From: Streptomyces sp. NBC_01471
GTDB lineage: Bacteria; Actinomycetota; Actinomycetes; Streptomycetales; Streptomycetaceae
DNA length: 64,000 bases
Reading direction: 5' to 3'
NCBI RefSeq assembly: GCF_041438865.1
Contig: NZ_CP109450.1
Span: 248,001-312,000 of the forward strand
Part shown: positions 1-8,414 of the stretch, piece by piece
How positions within the stretch are numbered: position 1 is the first letter of the stretch
Layout: each line of letters begins with the position of its first letter
Made by a program: the position numbers and the translations under genes
Notes under the pieces: generated by a model
What the model saw: only the letters and a program-made list of their open reading frames with translations
Database searches by the model: none
Told to the model about the DNA's origin: nothing

Positions 1-76
1 TGACCTGCCCTGACGGCTTCGAAGCATTATCGCGCCGGCTGCGGTACACGCGTCAAGGGGAGGTTCCTGAGGTAGC

Positions 77-2368
77 TCAGGCCGTCCCGCTCAGCGTGTC
101 CGCGAGCCGCCGGCGAGCCGACCGGGACGCGGGTACGACGGCGAGCGCGGCGGCGCCGAGGACTGCTGCCGTCACGAACAGCGCGAGCACGGTGAGGGAC
201 GGCCCGCGGGCGATACCGGCACCGATACCGCTCGATCTCCCCTGGCAGTCGATCAGCCACCTTGCCAGCGGCATGCCCAGCGCCAGGCCGACAAGGACCG
301 CGGCCAGCACCGTGCAAGCGGTGGCCGTGACGGTCATCGCCGTGATCTGACGCGGTGACAGCCCTACGGCCCTGAGCGCGAGAAGGTCGCGCTGCCCCTC
401 GCGGAGCGTGCCGCCGATCACGGTCAGTACGTCGATCAGCCCGATGAGAGCGAGCACCACGATCAGTCCGATCACAGCTCCGCGCAGTGGGGAGAAACTA
501 TCGGCCGGATTACTTGCCGTACGGACGTCGAGGTGCCCGCGCCCGTCCGCGGCGAGTTGTTCCCTCACCCGGTCCGGGTCGGCGCCGTGCCGGAGCCGGA
601 GCGCGTACAGAGTCGGCCGGACCGTGGGGTCGTTCTCGCGCAGCGTGTCGAGCGAGGTGGATATGACCCGCCCCGCGTTCTCCAGTTCGATGCTGCGGCC
701 GACGATGTGCAGGATCTGCGGGCGCCCTCCGACGGTCATCCGCACCCAGTCCCCGACCCGGACATCCAGAAGGTCGAGCAGTCCCTGACCGGCCACCGCC
801 TCGTCGGGGCCCCGCGCGGCCCGGCCCTCGGCCAGCGCGAACGGGTAGGGGGCATGGCGCGTCCCGAGTCCGCGCAGTGCGATCGTCGCCGTCTGCCCCG
901 GGACCAGGGCCGCCACCTCGGTCCCCGGATAGACCGCGGTGACCTGCGGATCGCGGGCCAGGAGGGCCGCCGCCCCCGTACTGTTCAGGCTCCGGTCGGC
1001 GCGTGCGGTGAGCGTGGTCGCGAGACCGACCTGTTCAGGCCTGCTGTGAAAGCGCTCGATGGTGGTCCACGCACTCAGCGCGACCACGATCAGAGTCAGC
1101 GGCAGGGCGAGCCGGACGACCGTGGCGACCGATCGCGGCCGGCGCGGGAAGGCCCGGTGCCAGCCCAGCACCAGCGCCGGCGGGAGCCGCAGTCCCAGCG
1201 CCATGCGGGCCGGCCTCGACAGCCGCTCGCCCGCGGGCGCCGCCGCCCGCAGTACGGGTACGGGTGGGACCCGCCCGGCCCGCCATGCCGCGACGCCGGT
1301 CGTCGCACCGATGAAGAGCACCACAGCCACCGGTACCGCCACCAGCGCGGCGGTGTGCCCCGGCAGCCCCTGCCAGACCCTGACGGCCTCGCCGGGTGGC
1401 CCCGGGATCCGTCTGCCCAGGGTTTGTACAAATGTTGTGGCGAGCAGCGCGCCGAGCGAGGCGAACGCCACGTGCTGAACCAGGAAGATGCGCACCACCT
1501 GGCCGGGCGTGAAGCCGATCGCCTTGAGCACGGCGATGTCGCGCAGATGACCGCGGATGCGGGTGCCGATCGCGCCGTGGACGGCGAGCGCCGCGGCGCC
1601 GAGCGCGCCGAGGCCGAACAGCCCCAGCACCTGCCCCAGCAGCCGGTTGTCCCCCTGGGCCTCGCCGCGTGCCTGCTGCCAGTTCGAGACCTGGGTGACC
1701 GCGCCGGTGCCCAGTGTCGTGACGGCGCGCTGGGCCGTGTAGTCCGTGTCGCCCGGGTGAGTCAGCCGCAGGCCGATGACCTGACCCGAGGGGCCGCCGA
1801 CATGCTGCAGCGCGGACGGCAGGGCCCATATGAGGCCGGGCCGTTCACCCGCGCTGAAATGGGGTTCCGCGCTGTCCGCGACACCCAGCACCGTGAAGGT
1901 ATGTGGGGTGCCGGGCACGACCAGGGTGTCGCCGGGCCCCGCCCACAGGGCACGGGCCAGGTCAGCCTCCAGGACCACCCCGTCGGGCCTGGCGGGGTCG
2001 AGCCAGCGACCGGAGGACAGCAGCGGCCGTGCCACGCGGGGCTGGGCCACCACCCCGCGCAGCTCCACCGCGGCGCGCGCGCCGCGTGACTCGACAGTGG
2101 CAGAAGCGGTGCGGTACGGGCCGGCCACGGACTCGACCCCGCCCAGCTTCGCCAACTGCCCGGCGTCGGCGGACCGGCCGGTGTGAATCCAGACGTGCGC
2201 GCCGTGCGACTGGTTGAAGATCCGTTGCCAGGGGTTGGTGGCGTATCCGAACAGCGCCATGGCCAGCACCAGCGAGGAGACGATGCCCGCGGTAGCCAGC
2301 ACGATGAAGAGCGCTTCGCCGCGGTGTGAGCGCAAGTCGGCGTGCGCCCAGCGCAGGGTCGCCCGCAT
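77..2368 (-). CDS. FtsX-like ABC transporter permease
   Basis: Membrane component of an exporter of the MacB/FtsX type, probably moving a lipid, peptide or antibiotic out of the cell. The 763-residue protein has an N-terminal membrane segment (about residues 17-42), a long extracellular MacB-like region, and then two sets of hydrophobic helices (about 250-380 and 650-750), which is the duplicated FtsX layout typical of actinobacterial permeases near 800 residues. The ATPase gene lies 71 bases upstream on the same strand, and the PadR gene overlaps that ATPase, so all three form one operon. The ATG start is preceded by a GAGG-like site. The substrate cannot be read from the sequence. Confidence 0.9.
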   Translation of the reverse strand: MRATLRWAHADLRSHRGEALFIVLATAGIVSSLVLAMALFGYATNPWQRIFNQSHGAHVWIHTGRSADAGQLAKLGGVESVAGPYRTASATVESRGARAAVELRGVVAQPRVARPLLSSGRWLDPARPDGVVLEADLARALWAGPGDTLVVPGTPHTFTVLGVADSAEPHFSAGERPGLIWALPSALQHVGGPSGQVIGLRLTHPGDTDYTAQRAVTTLGTGAVTQVSNWQQARGEAQGDNRLLGQVLGLFGLGALGAAALAVHGAIGTRIRGHLRDIAVLKAIGFTPGQVVRIFLVQHVAFASLGALLATTFVQTLGRRIPGPPGEAVRVWQGLPGHTAALVAVPVAVVLFIGATTGVAAWRAGRVPPVPVLRAAAPAGERLSRPARMALGLRLPPALVLGWHRAFPRRPRSVATVVRLALPLTLIVVALSAWTTIERFHSRPEQVGLATTLTARADRSLNSTGAAALLARDPQVTAVYPGTEVAALVPGQTATIALRGLGTRHAPYPFALAEGRAARGPDEAVAGQGLLDLLDVRVGDWVRMTVGGRPQILHIVGRSIELENAGRVISTSLDTLRENDPTVRPTLYALRLRHGADPDRVREQLAADGRGHLDVRTASNPADSFSPLRGAVIGLIVVLALIGLIDVLTVIGGTLREGQRDLLALRAVGLSPRQITAMTVTATACTVLAAVLVGLALGMPLARWLIDCQGRSSGIGAGIARGPSLTVLALFVTAAVLGAAALAVVPASRSARRRLADTLSGTA

Positions 2369-2439
2369 GCCTCAGCCTCTCGGCCCGTGTACGGCGGGCT
2401 CTTCGACGCCCGGGCCACTCTTTGGAGCGGTCACACGGA

Positions 2440-3189
2440 TCAGTCCTTCAGTTCCAGTACGTCGGATATCCCCACGCCCCTCGGCGTCGGGGCACCGTCG
2501 AGCTCCGCGTCGTCGACGATGCGGCCGTCGAAGAAGCTGATCACGCGGTCGGCCGCGCTCGCGACCCGCGCGTCATGGGTGACCAGCAGGATGGTCTGAC
2601 CCCGTGCGTGGAAGCGGGAGAGCAGCCGCATCACCTCGCGGGTGCCCTTGCTGTCCAGGCTGCCCGCGGGTTCGTCGGCCAGCAGCAGCGTGGGGTGGTT
2701 GACCAGGGCCCGCGCCAGGGCGACGCGCTGCTGCTGCCCCCCGGAGAGCTCACCGGGCATGCTGCGGTCCTTGTCCGCCAGGCCCAGCTCCGACAGGAGA
2801 CGTTCACGTTCGGCACGTGCAGCCCTGGGGGCGGCCCCGGCGAGCAGGGCGGGCAGCTCGACGTTGTCGGCGACCGACAGGTTCGACACCAGGTTGAAGA
2901 ACTGGAAGACGATCCCGATCCGGCGTCGGCGCTGCACGGCCCAACGTGCCTCGCTCCAGGAATCGGTGCACTCGCCTTCCAGTGTGAGGCTTCCCCGGTC
3001 GGGCCGCTGGAGCCCGCCGAGCAGGTGCAGCAGTGTCGACTTCCCGGCGCCGGACGGGCCGGTGACGGCTACGAACTCACCCCGGCGCACGGAGAGGTCC
3101 ACCCCGCGTACGGCGAGCGCCGGGGCGCCTTCGCCGTGGTGGGACTTGACCAGCCCTTCGGCTCGCAGCAAGGGAGCGGTCTGGCTCAC
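2440..3189 (-). CDS. ABC transporter ATP-binding protein (MacB/LolD type)
   Basis: This is the cytoplasmic ATPase that drives the FtsX-like permease encoded downstream. Walker A (GPSGAGKS), the Q-loop region (FQFFNLVSNL), the signature LSGGQQQRVALARAL, Walker B (LLLADEPAGSLD) and the switch histidine (LLVTHD) are all intact in 249 residues, the usual length for the family. The GTG start overlaps the TGA of the PadR gene (GTGA), which indicates translational coupling and control by that regulator. Confidence 0.93.
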   Translation of the reverse strand: MSQTAPLLRAEGLVKSHHGEGAPALAVRGVDLSVRRGEFVAVTGPSGAGKSTLLHLLGGLQRPDRGSLTLEGECTDSWSEARWAVQRRRRIGIVFQFFNLVSNLSVADNVELPALLAGAAPRAARAERERLLSELGLADKDRSMPGELSGGQQQRVALARALVNHPTLLLADEPAGSLDSKGTREVMRLLSRFHARGQTILLVTHDARVASAADRVISFFDGRIVDDAELDGAPTPRGVGISDVLELKD

Positions 3190-3701
3190 TCCTGCTCCTC
3201 CAGTTCCTCCTGGCAGCGCTCCAGCCAGTCAAGATCGGCCTGGAGATGCAACATGGCGCCCTCGATCAGCAGGTGGGAGATGCGATGGTCCCGGTTCTCG
3301 GCCGCGGCCAGTTTCGACAGACCGCGCATGGTGTTCAGGTACTGGCGCCGCTGCTTGTTGATCAGGGTGATCCGGTCGGCGATACCGGTCGTCGTGGCCA
3401 GCGCGAGCTTCATGAAGAACTCGTCGCGTACCCTCGGCTCCTCCGCCGTCTCCTCATACCAGGCGTGCAGCGCCTCACGCCCGGCATCGGTGAGGTGGTA
3501 GATCTTCTTGTTGGGCCGGCCCGACTGCTCGACTTCCTCGCTCTCGACCAGTCCTGACTTCTCCAGGCGGCCGAGCGTCACGTAGATCTGGCCGACGTTC
3601 GGCTGAGGGTACGCGGCACCCAGCAGTTGCTCAAGGTCCTGCTTGAGCTCATACCCGTGGGCGGGTCCTCGGGCCAGCAGAGCCAGGAGGGGCAGCCGCA
3701 C
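3186..3701 (-). CDS. PadR family transcriptional regulator
   Basis: The 171-residue protein has an N-terminal winged helix (LLALLARGPAHGYELKQDLE, then QIYVTLGRLEKSGLV and the wing residues GRPNKKIYHLTDAGREAL) and a C-terminal helical Vir-type dimerisation region (DLDWLERCQEELEEQE). The reading frame stays open far upstream, but the GTG at 3701 is preceded by AGGAG at 7 bases and is the convincing start. It is the first gene of the operon with the ABC exporter, and members of this family usually repress such adjacent exporter genes and respond to an exported ligand. That ligand is not evident here. Confidence 0.9.
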   Translation of the reverse strand: MRLPLLALLARGPAHGYELKQDLEQLLGAAYPQPNVGQIYVTLGRLEKSGLVESEEVEQSGRPNKKIYHLTDAGREALHAWYEETAEEPRVRDEFFMKLALATTTGIADRITLINKQRRQYLNTMRGLSKLAAAENRDHRISHLLIEGAMLHLQADLDWLERCQEELEEQE

Positions 3702-3914
3702 TCGTGCTCTCCTCTTCCCATCCTTGTCGTCCGCTGCGGGCCGGGGTGCCGGAAGCCGATAGGTCGCAGGCCCTAGTATCGCCCATGCCTGACAGGTAAA
3801 CATGGCGTTCGACTCCAGGTGAAGATGCCCCCGCGCCACAGCCCCCGGGCGGACACCCCACGCCGATGCACCCCGGGCCGATGTTCCCCTACGCCGATGC
3901 ACAGGGAGGAATCC

Positions 3915-5186
3915 ATGCGGTGGATACATGCCGCCGGCAGGTGTCTTCTCGTCCTGACAGTGGTCCTGAGCGGGTACATGGCATCCGGCGCGTCCGCCGA
4001 CGGGACACACGGCACTGGCCGAGGGCCGGTCACGCTGGCGACGGCGGGTGATCTCACCGGGTATCTGAGGCCGTTGCTGCAGGGCTGGAACCGTACGCAC
4101 CCCGGTGAGAAGGTCACCCTGGTGGAGCTTCCTGACTCCCCGGACGAGACGCACGCACAGATGGTGACCGACCTGCGCGACGGCGACCGCGGCCGTTTCG
4201 ACGTGCTCAACATCGATGTCGCCTGGACATCGGAGTTCGCTGCGGCGGGCTGGCTCGCCCCGCTGGACCGCAGCCGCTTCCCGCTGAGCAGTTTCCTGCC
4301 CCCCGTCGTCGGCACGGCGACCTACGACAACAAGCTCTATGCGGTCCCCTACGTGACCAACGCGGGGCTGCTGCTGTACCGCAAGGACATCCTCGCCAAG
4401 GAGGGCCTGCCGCCCCCGCGTTCCTGGGCCGAGCTGGAACACGACGCGAAGACCATCGCGCCGAAGTACGGTCTGGACGGCTACGCCGGACAGTTCCTGC
4501 CGTACGAGGGGCTGACCGTGAACGCGGCGGAGGCGGTCTACTCGGCGGGGGGAACCATCCTCGGCAACGAGGGCGAGCGGGTCACTGTGAACTCGCGGGC
4601 CGCCCGCGAGGGCATCGGTTTCCTCGCCCGCGGGGTACGTGAGGGCTGGATCCCCAAGGCCGCTCTGAGCTACACGGAGCAGGAGTCGAAGCAGGCCTTC
4701 CAGGACGGCCACCTGCTCTTTCTGCGCAACTGGCCCTACTCCTACGTCGAGGCGTCGGCCAAGGGTTCCGCCGTCGCCGGGAAGGTCGGGGCCGTGCCGC
4801 TGCCCGGCCCGGCCGGACGGGGCGCGAGCGTGCTGGGCGGCTCCAACCTCGCCGTCAACACACGTGCCCGACACCCCGATTCGGCTGCCCGCCTGATCGC
4901 CTACCTCACCGGTGAACATGCCCAGCGCCTGGTGCTCACCCGGGGCGCCCTGCCCCCCGTGCGGGCCGACCTCTACCAGGATCCCGCGCTGATCCGGAGG
5001 TTCCCGTACCTGCCGACGCTCCGCGCGAGCGTCCTCGCAGCCCTCCCCCGCCCGAAGAGCCCGCATTACGGCCAGGTGAGCCTGGTGGTGCAGGCAGTCG
5101 TACACGATGCGATGACCGGGCGAACGACGCCCTCCGCGGCCGTCCGCCGACTGGCACGCGAGCTGGCTGCCATCTCCCGTCAATAG
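3915..5186 (+). CDS. extracellular solute-binding protein (family 1, sugar)
   Basis: A 423-residue secreted binding protein of the sugar ABC family. A Sec signal peptide is visible (RWIHAAGRCLLVLTVVLSGYMASGASA) without a lipobox cysteine, so it may be released or anchored another way. Landmarks of family 1 binding proteins include FDVLNIDVAWTSEFAAAGWL, YAVPYVTNAGLLLYRKD and LFLRNWPYSY. The ATG at 3915 has GGAGG 5 bases upstream; an in-frame ATG at 3819 lies before the signal peptide and lacks such a site. It stands apart from the permeases, just upstream of the alpha-glucosidase. A second binding protein lies in the same cluster, so the two may serve different sugars. Confidence 0.88.
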   Translation: MRWIHAAGRCLLVLTVVLSGYMASGASADGTHGTGRGPVTLATAGDLTGYLRPLLQGWNRTHPGEKVTLVELPDSPDETHAQMVTDLRDGDRGRFDVLNIDVAWTSEFAAAGWLAPLDRSRFPLSSFLPPVVGTATYDNKLYAVPYVTNAGLLLYRKDILAKEGLPPPRSWAELEHDAKTIAPKYGLDGYAGQFLPYEGLTVNAAEAVYSAGGTILGNEGERVTVNSRAAREGIGFLARGVREGWIPKAALSYTEQESKQAFQDGHLLFLRNWPYSYVEASAKGSAVAGKVGAVPLPGPAGRGASVLGGSNLAVNTRARHPDSAARLIAYLTGEHAQRLVLTRGALPPVRADLYQDPALIRRFPYLPTLRASVLAALPRPKSPHYGQVSLVVQAVVHDAMTGRTTPSAAVRRLARELAAISRQ

Positions 5187-5192
5187 TTACCC

Positions 5193-5332
5193 GTTAGGTA
5201 GCAACGAAGAGGCGAATCGAACCAAGCCGCCTCCTCCACGCCCGAAAAGCCTTCTGAAATGCTCACGTTACGTGGCTATTGCTCTTCCACTCGTTGACAC
5301 CTGCGCGACAGGCCTACCTAACATGCATGCAT
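5193..5332. promoter_or_regulatory. promoter/operator region of the alpha-glucosidase operon
   Basis: Two structures are seen between the binding-protein gene and the GH13 gene. GTTAGGTAG (5193-5201) recurs as its exact inverse CTACCTAAC (5314-5322), about 112 bases apart. A perfect 10-bp palindrome, ATGCATGCAT, sits at 5323-5332, 35 bases before the GH13 start. TTGACA at 5294-5299 is a plausible -35 element. Inference: a looped or two-site repressor operator for a sugar-responsive regulator. No adjacent LacI or GntR gene is present to assign it to. Confidence 0.45.
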
Positions 5333-5367
5333 AACTGACGGCAGGCACAGAAGAGACAGGTCGACAG

Positions 5368-7005
5368 GTGAGCCTCAACACGCACCGCTGGTGGCGCGAC
5401 GCAGTGATCTATCAGGTGTACGTCCGCAGCTTCCTGGACAGCACTGGGGACGGCATCGGCGATCTCGCCGGAGTCCGCGCGGGCCTGCCGTACCTCAAGA
5501 AGCTCGGCGTCGACGGCATCTGGCTGAGCCCTTTCTACCCCTCACCCCAGCACGACCACGGCTACGACGTCGCCGACTACTGCGGCGTGGACCCGCTCTT
5601 CGGCGACCTCGCCGGGTTCGATCTGCTGATGACGGACGCCCGTCGCCTCGGCGTCAAGGTACTCCTGGACATCGTCCCCAACCACTGCTCACACGAACAC
5701 CCCTGGTTCCGCGAAGCACTCTCGGCGCCACCCGGCGGCGCCGCCAGGTCCCGCTTCCACTTCGCCGACGGCAGAGGACCGGACGGAAGCGAACCGCCCA
5801 ACAACTGGCATGCCATGTTCGGCGGTCCGGCCTGGTCCCGTGTCACCGAGGCGGACGGGAGTTCCGGCCAGTGGTACCTCCACATGTTCACACCCGAACA
5901 ACCCGACCTGAACTGGCGGAGCACCGAGGTCGCGGCCTACTTCGACCAAGTGCTGCGGTTCTGGCTCGACCGGGGTGTCGACGGCTTCCGCATCGACGTG
6001 GCCGCCGGACTTTTCAAACACCCCGGCCTGCCCGACTCACCCGACCCCGAGGCCGACGCCCGCACCCGCGACTCCGTGAACCCCCTCGCCTGGAATCAGC
6101 CCGAGGTGCACCAGGTGTGGCGCCATTGGCGGACCCTGTGCGAGGAGTACACCTCACACGACGGACGCGATCGGCTCCTCGTCGGCGAGGTCTCCGTACC
6201 CACGGCGCGCGAACACGCCAAGTACGTACGCCCCGACGAGCTGCACCAGGCGTTCTTCTTCGACCTGCTCAGCGCCCCATGGAACGCCGACGCCTTCCGC
6301 AAGGTCATCTCCGAGGCAATGCAGGACATAGCGGGGACGGGCTCGACCGTGACCTGGGTTCTCAACAACCACGACCAGGTCCGCACCGTCACCCGGTATG
6401 GCGACTGCGGCACCGAAGGCGGCGGACTCGGTACTGCCCGCGCCCGCGCCGCCGCGCTGCTGATGCTGTCCCTGCCCGGAGCCGCCTACATCTACCAGGG
6501 CGAAGAGCTCGGGCTGCCGGAAGTCGTCGACCTGCCCGACGATGTGCTCACCGACCCCATATTCCGCCGCACCGGCAGCCGTGCCCGCATTCGCGACGGC
6601 TGCCGGGTCCCGCTGCCCTGGTCCGGGCATGCCTCACCGTTCGGTTTCACTCCGGGCGCCGAGAGCGCCAAACCGTGGCTGCCGCAACCCGCCTACTTCG
6701 CCGAGTACGCCACCGAACGTGCCCTCGCCGACACCCAGTCCTTCTGGCACCTCTACCGCAACGGCCTCCAGCTGCGCCAGGGGCTCCCCCAGCTCGGCGA
6801 AGGCACCCTGCGCTGGCTGGAGACCCCGCCGGGCGTCCTCGCCTTCGTCCGTGGCGACGGCCTGGTCTGCGCCGTCAACTTCACCACCGCGCCCACACCC
6901 TCGCCGGTCTCCGGCGCCCCCATCCTCTCCAGTGGCCCCTGTACTGCAGACGTCCTTCCGGGGTCGACGGCCGCCTGGTGGATCAGCGACCGCACCCACC
7001 CCTGA
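5368..7005 (+). CDS. GH13 alpha-glucosidase (oligo-1,6-glucosidase type)
   Basis: Hydrolyses alpha-glucosidic bonds in imported maltose or isomaltose-type oligosaccharides. The 545-residue protein has no signal peptide, so it acts in the cytoplasm. The GH13 conserved regions are present in order: DIVPNH, then GVDGFRIDVA with the nucleophile Asp, LVGEVSVP with the acid/base Glu, and LNNHDQ with the third Asp. The N-terminus WWRDAVIYQVYVRSF is typical of GH13 subfamilies 17/23/30. The GTG start lies after a GACAGG-like site. It is followed at once by an ABC importer, which fits uptake coupled to intracellular cleavage. Confidence 0.93.
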   Translation: MSLNTHRWWRDAVIYQVYVRSFLDSTGDGIGDLAGVRAGLPYLKKLGVDGIWLSPFYPSPQHDHGYDVADYCGVDPLFGDLAGFDLLMTDARRLGVKVLLDIVPNHCSHEHPWFREALSAPPGGAARSRFHFADGRGPDGSEPPNNWHAMFGGPAWSRVTEADGSSGQWYLHMFTPEQPDLNWRSTEVAAYFDQVLRFWLDRGVDGFRIDVAAGLFKHPGLPDSPDPEADARTRDSVNPLAWNQPEVHQVWRHWRTLCEEYTSHDGRDRLLVGEVSVPTAREHAKYVRPDELHQAFFFDLLSAPWNADAFRKVISEAMQDIAGTGSTVTWVLNNHDQVRTVTRYGDCGTEGGGLGTARARAAALLMLSLPGAAYIYQGEELGLPEVVDLPDDVLTDPIFRRTGSRARIRDGCRVPLPWSGHASPFGFTPGAESAKPWLPQPAYFAEYATERALADTQSFWHLYRNGLQLRQGLPQLGEGTLRWLETPPGVLAFVRGDGLVCAVNFTTAPTPSPVSGAPILSSGPCTADVLPGSTAAWWISDRTHP

Positions 7006-7089
7006 GTGGTTCGGCCTCCCCGCCATCCGCTCCCCGCTTTCACTTTCCCCACCCCTTCCCTGCTTCCTCCCTGCGCGAATGGAACTTCA

Positions 7090-8409
7090 ATGATGAAACG
7101 ACGAGGTATGACACTGCTGGCCGGCTGCACGGCCCTGGCCCTCGGCGCCACCGCCTGTGGCGGCCAGGTCGGCGCCGGCGGCGGGGAAAAGTCACTCAGC
7201 GGCCAGAGCATCACGATCGCCGGCTCCTGGTCCGGCAGTGAGCAGAAGAACTTCCAGAAGGTCATGGACGCCTTCACCGAGAAGACCGGCGCCAAGCTGC
7301 AGTTCGTCTCCACGGGCGATGACGTCTCCACCGTCGTCGGCAGCAAGATCGAGGGCGGCAACGCCCCCGACGTGGTGATGGTCCCGCAGGTCGGCGTCCT
7401 CCAGCAGTTCGCGAAGAAGGGCTGGCTCAAGCCACTGTCCAAGAGGACCCAGGAGTCCGTCGACGCCGACTACGCAGGAACGTGGAAGAAGTACGGCAGC
7501 GTCGGCAAGACTCTCTACGGCCTCTATTTCAAGGCGACCCACAAGTCGACGGTCTGGTACAGCCCCGACGCCCTCGCCCAGGCGGGTGTCAAGCCCCCCA
7601 CCACGTACGACGCGATGCTGAAGGCCGGTCACACCGTCTCCGACTCGGGCCTCCCGGCTTTCTCCGTGGGCGGGGAGGACGGCTGGACCCTCACCGACTG
7701 GTTCGAGAACATCTACCTCTCCCAGGCAGGACCCCAGAACTACAACGAGCTCGCTGCCCACACGCTCAGCTGGACCGACCCGACAGTGGTCAGGGCCCTC
7801 ACCACGCTCGGCAAGCTCTTCAAGGACAAGCAGCTGATAGCCGGCGGTCAGAAAGGCTCCCTCAACACCGACTTCCCGACCTCCGTCGAAAAGGTCTTCG
7901 GCCCGAAGCAGGAGGCGGCCATGGTCTACGAGGGTGACTTCGTCGCCGAAGTCGCCAAGGACCAGTTCGGCAAGAAGATCGGCCAGGACGCCGACTTCTT
8001 CCCCTTCCCGGCCGTCGACGGCGGCAAGGCGCCCGTGGTCAGTGGCGGCGACGCTGCCGTCGTCCTCAAGGACGGCAGGAACCAGAAGGCCGCCATGCGG
8101 TTCCTGGAGTACCTGGCCACCCCGGAGGCAGCCGCGGTCTGGGCCAAGTTGGGCGGCTATCTGTCGCCCAACAAGAAGCTGGCCCTCTCCGCCTACGGTG
8201 ACGACGTCGCCCGCAGGACCGCCAAATCCCTGATCGCCGCGGGCAACTCGATCCGCTTCGACATGTCCGACCAGGCCCCCGCCGCCTTCGGCGGCACCAA
8301 GGGCGTCGGCGAGTGGAAGATCCTCCAGGACTTCCTGCGCGACCCCTCCGACCCGAAGGGCACCGCCGCCACGCTGGAGAAGGCGGCGGCCAAGGCGTAC
8401 CAGGACTGA
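7090..8409 (+). CDS. sugar ABC transporter substrate-binding lipoprotein
   Basis: Membrane-anchored binding protein that feeds sugar to the permeases encoded next. The 439-residue product begins MMKRRGMTLLAGCTALALGATAC, with ATAC as a plausible lipobox. Family landmarks include GNAPDVVMVPQVGVLQQFA, DWFENIYLSQ and FLEYLATPEAAAVWAKLGGYL. The double ATG at 7090/7093 follows TGGAA at a suitable distance. It is expressed with the GH13 gene upstream (84 bases) and the permeases downstream (5 bases to the next start). Confidence 0.92.
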   Translation: MMKRRGMTLLAGCTALALGATACGGQVGAGGGEKSLSGQSITIAGSWSGSEQKNFQKVMDAFTEKTGAKLQFVSTGDDVSTVVGSKIEGGNAPDVVMVPQVGVLQQFAKKGWLKPLSKRTQESVDADYAGTWKKYGSVGKTLYGLYFKATHKSTVWYSPDALAQAGVKPPTTYDAMLKAGHTVSDSGLPAFSVGGEDGWTLTDWFENIYLSQAGPQNYNELAAHTLSWTDPTVVRALTTLGKLFKDKQLIAGGQKGSLNTDFPTSVEKVFGPKQEAAMVYEGDFVAEVAKDQFGKKIGQDADFFPFPAVDGGKAPVVSGGDAAVVLKDGRNQKAAMRFLEYLATPEAAAVWAKLGGYLSPNKKLALSAYGDDVARRTAKSLIAAGNSIRFDMSDQAPAAFGGTKGVGEWKILQDFLRDPSDPKGTAATLEKAAAKAYQD

Positions 8410-8414
8410 TCGCC

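Noticed and set aside
533..2089. Long frame opposite the FtsX permease gene
   Set aside because: It is an antisense shadow of a GC-rich gene; it is Arg/Pro-rich with no family motifs, while the opposite strand has clear ABC permease features.
3702..5183. N-terminal extension of the PadR frame
   Set aside because: The upstream part overlaps the solute-binding protein on the other strand and lacks family sequence; the GTG at 3701 has an ideal ribosome site.
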